64,000 nucleotides of DNA from Mya arenaria (Eukaryota > Mollusca > Bivalvia > Myida > Myidae), in assembly GCF_026914265.1 (NCBI RefSeq), contig NC_069129.1, forward strand, positions 75,152,049 to 75,216,048, read 5' to 3'. Position numbers and translations under genes: made by a program. The notes below the pieces were generated by a model. The model saw nothing but the letters and a program-made list of their open reading frames with translations. It searched no databases and was not told where the DNA came from. Positions 22,107-34,794 of the stretch are shown piece after piece (the stretch's first letter is position 1; each line of letters opens with the position of its first letter).

Positions 22107-24479
22107 TGTACATGTTACATATTTTTAAATGTACTTATGTACATCATTTATGTATATGCTATGAGTATGTAATCTTTTATTTGATTGTTTTATCTTAGAA
22201 AAATATTAGACTTAAAATACCCATTATTTGTTTACAAACTGCATATTTTCAAAATAAACCTGTATTAAAAGATGTACATGGTTTCGGGCTGGAAGCCACA
22301 ACAGCTTGGACACAAGCGACATTCATTTGCTTGGTGTAGGTCTCGTTGAACGCCATACTGTTGTGAATCATTATCATAATCATAATGATATGCACAACAT
22401 CTACACATTTGTGCCTACCAACCCTTACTCTTGGCTAAAACGGATATTAGTGCAGAATGTATAATTAATACATATGCATCTGTATTTTACGGTTGTAGTT
22501 TCTGTTGGTTGATAATCAGAAGTCTAATTTCTTTCAGGCAGGAAAAAAGGACTGAATATTACTATTATATGAAAAATTATATGAAAAATTCCAGCCATCA
22601 TTAAATACTTTGTTGGATCATTGAGACAGATTTGACATCCATGTCTATCCACATCTGATAGAGATGATGTGAGTTTTTCATATAAAACATATTTGAGTTG
22701 GTGTTTGTTGTTTTATAAACTCACTGTTTTCAATAATCCAGTGGTTGTGGTGGTGGTGATGGTGGTGGTGATGATGAATTTTATTGATAAATTTAGTAAT
22801 TTTCTTTATATTATATACATGTATGTATCAGCTTATCGTTGTTGTTTTTAAATAATGTTGAGAAATATTAAACTGTTTATATTTTATTTTGTATATTTAT
22901 GGCAGTATTATTATCTATACAAATTAGTTAGAAAGTACTTTTTTTTTCTTTTACAGCACTAAACATTCTAGATGGATAAAGACCTGTTAAATCAGCATTG
23001 ACTCAGCATTGAATAATTTTCATCACTACAAGTACAAACGCATGGGAACAAACCAAACTTCAAATGTTGAAGAGTGAAGAATTATTGTGAAAAGTTCTAA
23101 ATGTTAGAATACCATTGACTAAATAAAACAAATAGACATCGATTACCAGCAGAGACTGTTTACATGTTATAATATTAAAAAGACATTAGTTGAGAACTTT
23201 CACTCTGACATTTTTGGAGGGGCATTACCGCCTACTTAGTGTTCTTGTTTCTTTACATATTTTAATTTAAAAGTACATTCATTGTTCTGAATTCCGAGTT
23301 AGTATCATAAGTAAAATTCATTTATGTGAATGATAACATTTTATGAATAAGTCCAATTGAGCTTTTTACAAGAAAAATGTTGATTTTTAAGCATTTTATT
23401 AGTTATTAAAATGTATAGTTACATGACATTATGTATATTTTCTTCAAAACTGAAAGGTAAACTATCATAAATTGTCTTTTGAATTGTTCATTAGAACTCA
23501 TAGAAAATATTTAAATGATTTCAGCAGGTTGTCTTATTATTAACTATTTTTTATGAATTTATAAAACTGCTATATATTTTCAAACATCGAAATATTGCTC
23601 TGTTCCGAAGACTCACAAGATCAATCAAAATGATTTTTTTTCCATGTGTATCAATAATATGTTCGGTTGAACGTAATTTTTCTGTTAACTGAAGTTTATT
23701 TTACCAGAAACTGTTGTGTTTATTTCATAATCTCTGATAATGTAAAAAAAAAATCAAATAAAGACAAAATATTTTTAATTAACAGTAAAACATCTTCAAA
23801 ATTTGGATAAAAATCCCATAGTGTACCATGATAATAACTATGTTGTCCGTAAAAGCTTTATAAAAGTGTGTATTTCTTATACCTTAATTCAGTTCAAAGA
23901 ATTATGGCCTTTAAGGATTTGTGTTTTCATAATATAGATTTCCTGTTATATTGAGCTTTGTCAATTTGTGTTGATGTTTTGTTTTAAGTACAATTACTAC
24001 TTCTATTTCCTAACTTTTGTCTCATTTGTCAAATTGAATTGTTACATATTTAAGTGAAAAAACACAAACACTATTTTTAGTGCACTCTTACTCCCCAATA
24101 AGACTTATGATAATTAATATTATTGTTTTCATTTTTCAAAATGGGTTGATAGATGTCAACAACAATGTTTCTAATGAAGGAGTTCAATTTGCTAATAAGA
24201 ATGAACTTAAAACATGGTATTTCTGCCTTGTGATACTATAGTAGACCACAGTAAATCTTTTAGCAATTACCAATTGATCATTTAATATTTGTCATGCATT
24301 CTGCTATTATAAACAGGGTGAAAAGCTTGTTATCAGTAAACGATATTTCAGTAAATGCATTACTTAGTAAGTAGTTATTGTTTTTTCACTCAATTTCATG
24401 TGTGTTATATATACCATTATATGTATTGATTTCAAATAAGAGTTTCACTTTAAAGATGCTCATTTAAAGATGATGAACA
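22107..24479. other. AT-rich intergenic DNA, nothing recognised
   Basis: About 2.4 kb with no coding signal beyond short ORFs. There is a (GGT)n-type run at about 22741-22775. No element ends or RNA genes were recognised. Confidence 0.5.
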
Positions 24480-24860
24480 GACACACAAAACTAGACACAT
24501 TTGATACTAATTATACAATGATTATTGTTTTATATATATGTGACCTCTGATTTGTTTTGGAGATATTCATAAATGGGTGTTATTCTTTATTGTCTTCAGT
24601 TTCTTATACATTTAAGGATTTTTATAATTGCTTTTCTGGTATATATTACAATGTAATTTAATGCAAATGAAAACATACTTTAAACTGGACACATTTGATA
24701 CTAATGATATAAATGATTATTGTTTACATGTACTCTGATTTGTAATGAAGATATTCATAAAGGGGTGTTCTTCATGTTATTATACATTTTGGACTTGATT
24801 TAGTATTGCTTTTCTGGTATATATTCATTTAATGCACAAAGAAATTATTTTAAGTGTTCA
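24480..24860. repeat. Diverged 194-bp tandem duplication
   Basis: The block GACACATTTGATACTAAT...GCTTTTCTGGTATATATT occurs twice, offset by about 194 bp (from about 24491 and from about 24685), with substitutions and small indels. Confidence 0.7.
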
Positions 24861-25218
24861 GAATCACTTTCACACATCGTTTACTATTATTTTTTTTTCA
24901 TATTTGGCCTATTTATGCTGATATGTGCATTGTTGTATTTCAAAACCTTTGTGAAAAATAGAAACAGTATTATTTCCTTCATACATAGTCTGATACATAT
25001 TCAGTTTGAATGCGTTATTTTTATCATATTTGAAAAAATGCCATTGTCCAATAAAACACATGCTGTTTTTGTGTTAATATCAACTAAAACATCCATTTTC
25101 TACTCTTTTTTACTATGTAAATGAAGAAGTTAACATTAGTATTATTAAACAGCTAAAAACAAGGCATGTTATGTTATAAATGCATTTCATCTAGTTAACA
25201 ATGTTCACTTTTTATATA

Positions 25219-25296
25219 ACAGTTCAATAATTATGTTCTATTTATGTTTGCAACTTTACAGTTCAATAATTATGTTCTATTTATGTTTGCAACTTT
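25219..25296. repeat. Exact 39-bp tandem duplication
   Basis: A unit beginning ACAGTTCAATAATTATG and ending TTTGCAACTTT occurs twice without a visible difference, at 25219 and 25258. It is probably recent. Confidence 0.85.
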
Positions 25297-25469
25297 TGGA
25301 CGTAATGATAATGTTTATTAAAGTACTACACAAATTGTTGAATTGTTATTTCATATCACTTCTTCATGATGAATGAGGTAACTTATTCTTCCCTACAAGT
25401 TGTCATTCCAGCATGGTGACGTTGCCCCCTCCCCCTATATGATTAGAACTGCAGTGTACATGAACAATA

Positions 25470-26010
25470 ACTCTATTTCAGCGTATTGCAAGAGTTATTC
25501 CCTTTGTATCTTTTCCTTTCCGGAGTATAACTAGAAAACTACTTTTTTTGGAATTCCATTAAACATCATTCAATGGTATTTAGCACAACGAGAGGAAGTG
25601 CAGTGCACAATGACTATAGCTGTTTTTAAGCTAATTACATCATTATTGCCCTTTGCCGCTTTTTCTTGACCAGAGCATTACTTTAAAACTACTTATGGTA
25701 TTGAAATAAAACTTGGTATATGGGTATGTGGCAATGACAAAAAGTACAGTGCACAGGCACCCTAATTCTGTCGTGTTCATTAATGTACCCCACCCCTAAT
25801 GAAATGTTCAACTTGAAAATCTTCAATTTCAATGCTTTTTCCTATGTTGTCATGCAGAAAACTACAAACATTTTGAGAATTTCATAGATGCGGTTCAATA
25901 CACCATAATATGCTTGTTGGCCTTGACATTCCTTGTTTTTCAACATATAACACGTGCATAAACTATTAAACGGCGCCCTTTGATGCTTTGCATCAATGGT
26001 CTTTCTTGTA
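25470..26010. mobile_element. Degenerate pearl/HINE-like element, 3' end
   Basis: Three diverged blocks, each with a pattern like TTATTCCCTTTGTATC...AGAAAACTAC, are spaced by about 150-170 bp. The right end has GGCGCC followed by the hairpin GATGC-TTT-GCATC (25982-25994). The architecture matches the 3' ends of the other pearl/HINE-like families here. No clear 5' end was found. Confidence 0.35.
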
Positions 26011-26199
26011 TATTTTGTTTATCAAACGGTACAGAGACCAAGTGACTGAATCTGACTTGCATTTAATGAATGAGATGGTCTGTAAAAGATTTCCGATGAA
26101 TATCCTATGAAATTTGCAGTCCTCCCGTTTCGACTGGTCATTGTTTGTGGATTTATTATACACAATTATAAAAAATACTATTACCAAGTTGTCTCTTAA

Positions 26200-26585
26200 G
26201 GTTACGGGAGCCTTCACTGTCAAAAGTAAGATATATATAATTTGTCCCCCTAATGCCATAAAATATGGATGGTCCCCTTAATGCCTCAAAAATAATATTA
26301 TATATACACTGGTCTCCATAAACCCTTCTACATATATACCTGTCCCCTTAAAACCTGCAACATACTTACAAATTATTAAGGAGACCGCAAATTACGTATA
26401 TTTTTTGTTAATTAATTTAAGAAGCCTAAATTTTGTACTCATATTAAATGATCATTTCAATTCTAAATTAATAACAAAAAAGCAAAATAAAGTATAAAAC
26501 AAAAAATATACAAATTGTCTCCTTAATGCCGTAAAAAATATACGGTCTCCTTAATGCCCTAAGTAGATATATACTACCATATTTA
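26200..26585. repeat. Cluster of ATTAAGGNGACC-type motifs
   Basis: Repeats of CCCCTTAATGCC, GTCTCCTTAATGCC and the complement ATTAAGGAGACC lie in both orientations. The same motif is seen at 2.1-2.4 kb. Function unknown. Confidence 0.5.
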
Positions 26586-27063
26586 TATAGTTTCCAAATA
26601 ACCGGATTACGGGTCATTTTACATGCCTCAGACTCACGTTGTGGGATATGATGGTGGTATGTGGGCTCTTATTTTTTGACCCATAAACCATGTTCTTTAT
26701 AACTACCCTAATTTACCCTCACCCTTTTTCATTGCCTTATCTAATGCAGAAATGACTAAAAAAATCCCATAATCCAATCATTGTAGAAGGTCCCACAACC
26801 CAGAATCTAAAAATAGATTTTCGTTTCGGACGGTAAAATTTCAGTTTTCGCTCTGTATATACAATATCCCATAACGCTTTATAGATGATCCCACAAAACG
26901 ATGAAAATATTAAAACTAATACTTGTATATTTATCATTTATAATCTTATTCTATATTTTATTTTATTTTTTGTGTTTGGATGTCTAAAAAGTAGCAATAT
27001 TTGTTACAATTTTATTTTTTTCGTTTACGATTTCCCTTGTCACGTGACACATTCACAAGCAAA
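26586..27063. other. Spacer with GGGATA/CCCATAA motifs
   Basis: TTGTGGGATATGATGG (about 26639) and repeated TCCCATAA or TCCCACAA motifs (26765-26897) resemble the motif family seen at 51.24-51.33 kb. They also share the TATGGTGGT and CATAAACCA words found in the 34-kb array. No gene was called. Confidence 0.35.
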
Positions 27064-27353
27064 ATGGTTGTTAATGACATTTCAAGAGAAGTGAGAAACG
27101 AATCCAAGTGTTTGATGTGCCTCTCTTGCTATCAGACTATGCCACAATCTTTTAAAGACTGCATGGATAAAACGAGGGTATGTCATAAGCAATAGATATG
27201 AGGTTTTGAGAACAAGTAATGGTGAATACATTTTGTTTAAAAATAATCCTGTCAGACTCCGAGTGAATTATCCAGTTTGTTATCGATATAAAAAGATTTC
27301 GTCTGGCAACAATGAAGAGAAACAAAGCCAGTTGAGAAAAAACTTCTTAATAG
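27064..27353 (+). CDS. Candidate 5' exon of a host gene, one frame break
   Basis: The ATG at 27064 (context CAAAATGG) opens MVVNDISREVRNESKCLMCL and continues 42 codons to a stop. If one base is ignored near 27190, an open frame continues (RYEVLRTSNGEYILFKNN, then YPVCYRYKKISSGNNEEK) to a donor GTATGT at 27354. Nearly 100 almost-open codons from an ATG to a splice donor is unlikely by chance in this AT-rich DNA. The break may be a real mutation or an assembly error. The protein is not recognised, and a link to the gene at 31.8-44 kb is possible but unproven. Confidence 0.35.
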
Positions 27354-28425
27354 GTATGTAGAGTACTTCAACTTTTTATTCATAACAAACAGTAAACCGC
27401 AAAAAGAAGAAATAATGTTGGAAACAGTATCTTAAAAAAAGTGAACAAGGAAATAACTGGATATTATGCTCCAATCCTAAGAAACTCTTTAATATGCAAA
27501 TGTTGTCAAACTTTAAAGTAATGAAATCTAATAATTTGAAGAAGGTACTATATATACTGTATAACCTAAATGTCAGTCACCAATTGTTTTGCCGATTTTT
27601 TACTCTGGTTGAGAAGCAGTTTCCGACTGACAGCAGTTTCTGACAAATTGCTTTGTAGCTCAAAACCATGTACATTTGTATATCATTTATGGTGATTTAT
27701 TCATTGCAGACATACTATGTCATACAACAAAAACTGTGACTGTTTAGTCCGGAATAAACGGTTTGTGAAAGGTGTCTCCGATGGTATGATATAATTGGGG
27801 ACTGTTTAAGCACCAGTCAATTGTAAGAATTTGCACCATAAATCTAGCAATTTTTCTAATACAATCTTTGCCCTTTCAGAATTTGGTTTGTATTTTTGCT
27901 TATTTTGGAAGATTTAAAAAACTTAAGGGTGGTCTGAAGTATTGCCGCATGCACTCAAACTTGATCCAGAAGAAACAACAGTAGTTAAATTGCCAACTTA
28001 CTCATATTAAAAATCTTACAGTGATGTTTTAAATGGTTCTTTTAATTAGTTATCCCACACGACGGCACTTTACAGCAGTTTAGCACCTGTTACAGAAATC
28101 CACATTTTCAAATACATCGCTTGTCTCTCGTTTCCTTTGCGTCTGAAATGTCCCCAAACAGCGCTTTTCTTAAAGACTAGACACTTTATTTGCTTAATCT
28201 ATCAATGTTATTTTTACAGCGACTCCGGGTCACTATGTGCATTTACACCGGTTTACTTTCTGTTTCACTTTCGGAAACTAAATGAAAACAACGGTGTTGG
28301 AATATATTTATTTTGACAAACCTGAATTACTAATAAAAAACTGTATGGGTGAAGTTGTACCGCTGTATAATATTTATTTTGTCAGTAATACAAGATACCG
28401 GTAAACCTTTACACCACTCCTTTTT
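27354..28425. other. Intergenic or intronic DNA
   Basis: A partial ATGCACCAG-family end (AGCACCAGTCAATTGTAAG) lies at about 27810. Otherwise nothing was recognised. Confidence 0.35.
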
Positions 28426-28830
28426 AGCTCGACTATTCGAAGAATAAAGAGAGCTATCCTAGTCACCCGAGCGTCGGCGTCAGCGTGTTACCACTTTTGT
28501 ACCACCTCAAATATTTAAAGTCCATTGACATATGGCTTTGAAACTTTGCACACTTGTTCACCATCATGCCCCCAACATATACACAGGAGGAGGTAACTCT
28601 ATCAAGCATTTTGACAGAATATTGCCCCTTTTTCTACTTAGAATTTACGTTAAAGTTTGCGTACCACCTTAAATATTTTCCAATTCAATTAATGTAAATA
28701 CCTCCGCACATCATGTATTGCATCGAAATCTAATCTAACAGTGATCCATGCATGTTTCGCCAAAACTTTTCAATTCATACACCAAAGCGGCGGAAAAGTC
28801 GAGCACACTGTCTCTGTGACAGCTTTTGTT
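28426..28830. mobile_element. Pearl/HINE-like element, AGCTCGACTATTCG family, short copy
   Basis: The 5' end is AGCTCGACTATTCGAAGAAT, followed by the GC-rich word GCGTCGGCGTCAGCG. About 300 bp later come the inverse end AAAAGTCGAGC and the hairpin CTGTC-TCTGT-GACAG (28808-28822). A longer copy of the same family is at 31916-32994. Confidence 0.65.
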
Positions 28831-29677
28831 TTCAGATATTCTTAGAAAAGGTTGTGCAATTTAATTATATCTAAACTAGGCAATCAAAAGCTGAAGTTCA
28901 TACTGAGACATGGAAGTAATTATTATTATATTAAGTTTCATGTTTGTTTTACATTTTACAACTGGCACGGGGGGGGGGGGGGTCATCACACGCCTGCAAT
29001 GGGCATACATGTGAACCCAATATGCATATGTAATAATAGCTACAAGGTTTTCCTAAAATGACTATTACAATTGATGATTATTGTGTACATCTTTGCGGAC
29101 AGTATTGCAATGCTAGTTTCATGCCCACATTCACTAAAATGTTAACAAGCACTTGTTTTATCAGAAATGAAGTTTTATCAGAAATGAAGTTTTATCAGAA
29201 CTGAATTAAAATATCATGAAAAATAATTTGACTTTAAATACTTATTGATTCTTAAATACAGGGTTTATTATAAATAAAAAAACAAAACCATAGCCTTATA
29301 CATGTATTTAGTTTATTAGTAAACATATAAAAAATAACACTGATTAAGCTCCTGAAACTTGCCGCAGAAACAATTTTTCGGAAACTGCTTCTTATCACAA
29401 GCATATTAGAATGGTGTAAGTACCCTCTTTGCGCCCCTAGTAGATCCACTATGTGTGACGTCACACATGTGATAAATTATTGACAATAGCAGCTTGATCT
29501 GCAGTTATGCTAAATGTGAACATTTTGAGGAGGGATTTAAACATGACTGAATAATTCAATAAAAACCTGTAATCAATGTCGGAAATTGTTTCTCAACCAA
29601 TATGGCAGACTCAGGACAGGGAAACATACAATTGTTAAATTATTTCAAAAGTATCCCTGATCTTTTATAATTGTAGC

Positions 29678-29717
<40 letters not shown>

Positions 29718-31153
29718 CTAAGCACAGCCGTTATAACCAGCATTACAATGTCACAAATTACCTTCATTAGCGGTATTTATGCCAAGAAAATGTATAACGA
29801 TTAAGAAATAGTTACTATGAACCAATCATTTGCTCGTTTCAGACTTCAGCTTGTAGAAACATTGGGAAACAAAACAAAAGAGTTTCAATCCTCTGGACAT
29901 CCGAAATGATACAGTCTCTAGACAGTCTTTGGAGCAACCGAGGACCATGTCGCAAATCTGATACAAACCAGGGGGTAAAAGCTATCAGGATCTGTAGTAA
30001 ACAAAAAAGTGTGCCTTTAAAGCAGGATGCAGTCAGCCAAATATGATAACATCCAGTTGGCTACAAAAATACATGTAAACTGTCTGTCAGGTCTTGGATG
30101 GCCATACGCTTTAGTGGCTGTCAAGACATGTGGCTCACAACAGCAGCACCCATAAGTTACATACATGAAACTGTCAACATGATACTGCGTTAGAGAATTG
30201 CGACGTTTGGAGATCTCAACATGGCTGCCAATTAAGGGAAGTGGAAGAAACTTTCAGAAATAGGTATGAATCTTAAGCCACTGGCCGAAGTTCACATAAG
30301 CCCACAAGCCCTGCTTGTATTGTATACCAAGCTTGCTCAAATTCTGAATTTTATATAGCACAGTGTGCGTATAAATGATATAGGTCTGAAGGCAACATTT
30401 TACTCCGAATAAAGACTTTAAACAAAGATAACTTAACAATCTCTTCACCATTTTAAATTAAACATAGCATAGTCTACGCCACTTACTGAGCCCCGTCTTC
30501 GGTCTTTTACCAGAGTTTGATTGAGAGTATATTTTCTTAAAACACTTTGACAAACTCATTTCACAATACGGACACTAACAAAACATTATTTGGAAACAGG
30601 TTTATCGAAGTGTTTAATTAAACTAATCACCTGATCAAATTCCAGTAATAAAACGTAGGCAGGCTCTTTAAGCGGCATAGTTAAGTTATCTTTGTTTTAA
30701 GTCATTTAAACAAAATGTTGCCTTCCGAGTTGGCATAAATGATGTAATTTATCACATGGTAAACACTAGCAGGGCTTATTAAAAAATTTGATGCCAAACA
30801 TTTATAACAATTAGGGCTGGTTCATTCAAAACTCAAATTTCGATGACTGTCAATAATTTTTTTAACACTCATTTGTACCTCTGTCATTTTTACCACAATA
30901 TGTTAAGAGTTATTTTTCTGTTCCATCAGTGTCCTCTTTTGACTAAAGATTAGCTATATTTTGGCATTTGTTTACATGTATCTTGTGAATTTGTGGCCAC
31001 GTAGCTATTAATTAAAAAAACGCATAAATAAATGCTCTTTTTATCTGTACACAAAGAACATGTGTTTTTTGTTTTGATCGTTAAAGTCAAATGAGTTAAA
31101 CTTGAGAATGCATTAAAATTAAAAACATGTCAACCTGTTATATATTGTGTCAT
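28831..31153. other. Intergenic or intronic DNA; weak exon-like frame
   Basis: The stretch contains a 13-bp poly-G run (about 28970-28982), three copies of TTTATCAGAAATGAAGTT (about 29158-29205) and a (TA)n tract (about 29682-29714). One acceptor-preceded open frame (29843-30046, 67 codons, including KRVSILWTSEMIQSLDSLW) has no recognised family. None is strong enough to call as a gene. Confidence 0.4.
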
Positions 31154-31504
31154 CAAGCTGCACTCTCACAGATTTACCGTTTTCCAACTTTTTATTTTTT
31201 TGTCTTGGAATAAGAGTTTTTTGGCGTAAATACCTGCTTACCAGCGATGAAAGACTGCAGACAAAAGATCAGATAGCAGATTTTCATATTTCCAATACAA
31301 ATTTAATGTTTTATGGCTTAAACCGTTACTAACGGTTTAAGAAAATTGCATAACACATCAATTTTGGGACGGAAGTATGAAAAGCTGCGATCTGATATTT
31401 TATCAGCAGTCTTGTATCACTGGTTTGCAGATATTTACGCAAAAATTTCTCGTTCCAAGACAAAAAATAAAAAGATGTCAAAATCTGTGAGAGTGCAGCT
31501 TTAA
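31154..31504. mobile_element. TTAA MITE (AGCTGCACTC family), nearly full copy
   Basis: The left end is CAAGCTGCACTCTCACAG (first bases altered). The right end is GTGAGAGTGCAGCTTTAA with TTAA at 31501-31504. The centre has the palindrome AAACCGTTACTAACGGTTT. Confidence 0.75.
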
Positions 31505-31770
31505 AGTTGTATGAATATCACAGCATGGAAAATGGCCATTAAGCCATATCTACCAACTAACCAATATCCTAGACAGTCTGGAGTACTTTCAAATGAAGTA
31601 TGTGTATAATTATGCAGAATATTCAGAAGTAAAATATAATACTAGATTGAAATAATATCTTTATTATTTAAAAACAAACTTAAAGCAGTTTGATGAAATG
31701 AAGATTTTTCTAGCCTTCATTTATGGGTCATTAGTACAAACATCCTTTAAGGATTGTTCTTATTTATTAG

Positions 31771-31893
31771 ACCATGACCAGATGGAAGTTGATGTTGATT
31801 ATGATGCTGATGAGGCTGACACTGGGATTGAAGATGACGTTCCCCACACCATCCCAGAAAATGATGAAATGGACATGGACTTAGATTTTGAAG
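31771..31893 (+). CDS. Host gene candidate exon, acidic segment
   Basis: An acceptor (TTTATTAG) precedes 31771, and GAAG|GTGCTT at 31894 is a possible donor. The frame encodes a very acidic stretch, DHDQMEVDVDYDADEADTG followed by IEDDVPHTIPENDEMDMDLD, of the kind seen in nuclear or chromatin proteins. It leaves one base, which does not fit the phase of the next recognised exon (33167, which needs two), so an exon between them or another donor is missing. A pearl/HINE-like element begins only 22 bp downstream. The in-frame upstream ATG at 31698 is not assumed to be the start. Confidence 0.5.
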
Positions 31894-31915
31894 GTGCTTT
31901 TGCATTATCATTTTT

Positions 31916-32994
31916 AGCTCGAATATTCGAAGAATAAAGACAGCTATACTACTCATCCTGGCGTCGGCGGTGGCATCGGCGTCGGTGTCACACCTTGGAT
32001 AAGATTTTGCATGTAAGCACCTATAAGCCATTATCTCAGTAAATACATCAGATCTTGCATTAAAACTTTGGATATGTATTCCCAACTATCTTACCTACTA
32101 AATTAATGAAGTTAGATAACACTTATTTGAATATACTGCAAATAATTGGCTTTTATTATTTGACTTAGAAATTCTGCCTGTTTTGCATGTAAGCACACAA
32201 GTTAATATCTCAGCAACTACTTGATGTAGTGCATTGAGACTTTATACAATGGTACTCAACCATCCAACCTACTTAATTAACCAAGTTAGATAACTCTAGT
32301 TTGCATTTAATGCAAATAATTGTCCTTTATAATTAGGCTTAGAAATTCTGGTTAAGGTTTTGCATGTTAGCACATATAGGTTAATATCTCATAGACTACT
32401 TGATGTATTGTATTCAGACTTATACAATGGTACTCAACAATCCATTCTACTTAAATAACCAAGTCAGATAACTCTATTTTGCATTAAATTCAAATAATGA
32501 CCCTTTTTATTTGACATGCATAGAAGTTCTGGTGTAGGTTTTGCATGTAACCACATCATGTATTGCATTGAAACTTTATACACAGGCTCCCAACCATTCA
32601 ACCTTCTAAATTAATGAAGTAAGATAACTCTGTGTATTATTTTATTTTTGCCCCTTTATTATGCGACTTCTTAATTCTGGTAAAGGTTTTGCATGTAAGC
32701 ACATATATAGGTTAATATCTCAGCAACTACTTGATGTACTGCATCGAGACTTTATACAATGGAACTCAATCACCCAACCTTCTTAATTAATCAAACTATA
32801 TCTTGCATATAATATAAATATTGTCCCGTTATTATTCGACATAGTAATTCTGGTCAAGGTTTTGCATGTAAGCAAATATAGGTTTATATCTCACGAACTA
32901 CTTGATTCCATGCATGTTTCACCAAAACTTTTCAATCCTTACACTGAAAAGCGGCGGAATAGTCGAGCGCGCTGTCTCTGTGACAGCTCTAATT
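31916..32994. mobile_element. Pearl/HINE-like element, AGCTCGACTATTCG family, long copy
   Basis: The 5' end is AGCTCGAATATTCGAAGAAT, followed by GGCGTCGGCGGTGGCATCGG. About five tandem units of roughly 150-180 bp follow, each containing a version of TTTTGCATGTAAGCACAT (near 31984, 32182, 32358, 32539, 32687 and 32863). At the 3' end, GCGGCGGAATAGTCGAGC is followed by the hairpin GCTGTC-TCTGT-GACAGC (32971-32987). It lies in an intron of the host gene. Confidence 0.75.
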
Positions 32995-33166
32995 AAAGCT
33001 GAAGCTGTAAATGTATCTAGGCTTTTCACATATGTCAAAGTCCTGTGAAATCTGGTTTTCATCTGTCTATTGTTTTTCTTTCATGTCCAAAGACTCATGT
33101 TTTGTTATTGCTGACCGTCTATCTAGAGTGTTGGCAAATTTTTAAGTCTCCACCTCCCAATTAAAG

Positions 33167-33244
33167 AATGCTGTATCAACATGAGAAAGATGTAACTGCA
33201 ATTCGCCCATCATATTCAATTATCGATGAAGCTGAAGATTTAGA
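33167..33244 (+). CDS. Host gene exon (YQHEKDVTAIRPSYS)
   Basis: Acceptor TTAAAG lies before 33167 and donor GTAAGA at 33245. The 78-bp exon starts with one base of a split codon and reads MLYQHEKDVTAIRPSYSIID then EAEDL, leaving GA. That phase joins exactly to the next exon (GA+A = Glu). Three successive exons (33167, 34795, 35471) agree in phase, which is the main evidence for a real gene. The protein family is not recognised. Confidence 0.65.
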
Positions 33245-33249
33245 GTAAG

Positions 33250-33490
33250 ATAAAACGAAGTAGGGGGGCTCTTTTTGGAGGAGACTGTTTTAGTTCTGTA
33301 ACATGCTCAGATTGAGGAACTGATTCACAGGACACATCTTTCCTGAGTGTAACCAGTATTGATTTCACCACTTTTCTTAAATGCCTAGTGCCAGGCAAGC
33401 GAGGTATTGGTACAAACTTTTTATTTGGTCTGATGCAGCCAGGGATCGAACCCACTACCTTTCGCTCCATATGCTTTTATTTACCATTTT
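33250..33490 (-). mobile_element. tRNA-derived SINE, minus strand
   Basis: On the minus strand GTGGGTTCGATCCCTGGCTG is a good RNA polymerase III B box, followed by the body CAGACCAAATAAAAAG...TACCAATACCTCGCTTGCC. This resembles bivalve SINEs with a tRNA head. The head upstream of the B box is not well preserved. It lies in a host intron. Confidence 0.55.
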
Positions 33491-33839
33491 ATATACACCA
33501 ATTGCCAAGTTTTATCACAACTTATTTACTATTCTTTTATAACCTTAACCCAAATTTACAGTTTAAACTTGCGGGTAAATCACAGATTTGACAGCTTGTC
33601 TAAATAATTTTGTAATAATCTCGGATAAAAAGTATTAAAATTAAATACATTGTTATCAGATTTATCCTACTAAAACTGAAAATTACTTCTAAAATTTCAA
33701 GGAATATCATAATAGCATTTAAGTAGTTCACATTATAGTTCATTTAATTTAGTGACTTGAGGTAAATTGGCATGATGAATGACTTAATGTCAGCATATTG
33801 TCCCATATAAATCTTATGTGCTTCACCTACAGTGATATA

Positions 33840-34612
33840 AGATTTATGACATATTCTTTAAAACAATGCAGATATATGTTGGCTCCTGACATTTAATCTT
33901 TATAAAACATAGTGCAGATTTATGTGCAGATATATGTATGCTATGGGACTTACCATATAAAACATATTGCTGATCTATGTGCAGATATAAGGTGGTTTAT
34001 GAGACATTCCTTATAAAACATATTGATGTATGGTGGTTTATGGGACATTCCATATCAAATATATTGCTGATATATGTGCAGATATATGGTGGTTTATGAG
34101 ACATTCCTTATAAAACATATTGATGATATATATGCAGATGTATGGTGGTTTATGGGACATTCCATATCAAATATATTGCTGATATATGTGCAGATATATG
34201 GTAGTTTATGAGACATTCCTTATAAAACATATTGATGATATATATGCAGATGTATGGTGGTTTATGGGACATTCCATATCAAATATATTGATGATATATG
34301 TGCAGATATATGGTGGTTTATGGGACATTTCATATTAAATTTATTGATGATATATATGCAGATATATGGTGGTTTATGGGACATTCCATATCAAATATAT
34401 TGCTGATATATGTGCAGATATATGGTGGTTTATGAGACACTCCTTATAAAACATATTGATGATATATATGCAGATGTATGGTGGTATATGGGACATTCCA
34501 TATCAAATATATTGCTGATATATGTGCAGATATATGGTGGTTTATGGGATATTCCTTATAAAATATATTGTAGATTTATGTGCAGATATATCGTGGTTTA
34601 TGGGGCATTTCA
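33840..34612. repeat. 56-bp minisatellite with 112-bp higher-order unit
   Basis: The word CAGATATATGGTGGTTTATG (with variants) recurs every 56 bp, for example at 34079, 34135, 34191, 34247 and 34303, for about 14 units. Neighbouring units alternate between a GAGACATTCCTTATAAAACA type and a GGGACATTCCATATCAAATA type, so the array grew partly as 112-bp dimers. It lies in a host intron. ORFs across it are artefacts of the period. Confidence 0.85.
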
Positions 34613-34794
34613 ATTGATTTTTTAATGCATTGTTCCCCTTGCGATAAAAAAAAATGCCTCCACATGAGCAAACCAACGAAGGGCATGTTATAGATGAAAA
34701 CTATCCTCTGCATGTATCTACAATAAACCCTCAAAAGAAATACTTTATGTCGAAGACAACTTAGATATAATTTGCTCCTGTATTGAATTTTCAG

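Noticed and set aside
34410-34625. 71-codon repetitive ORF
   Set aside because: A frame through the 56-bp minisatellite; the period not being a multiple of three and the AT content explain it.
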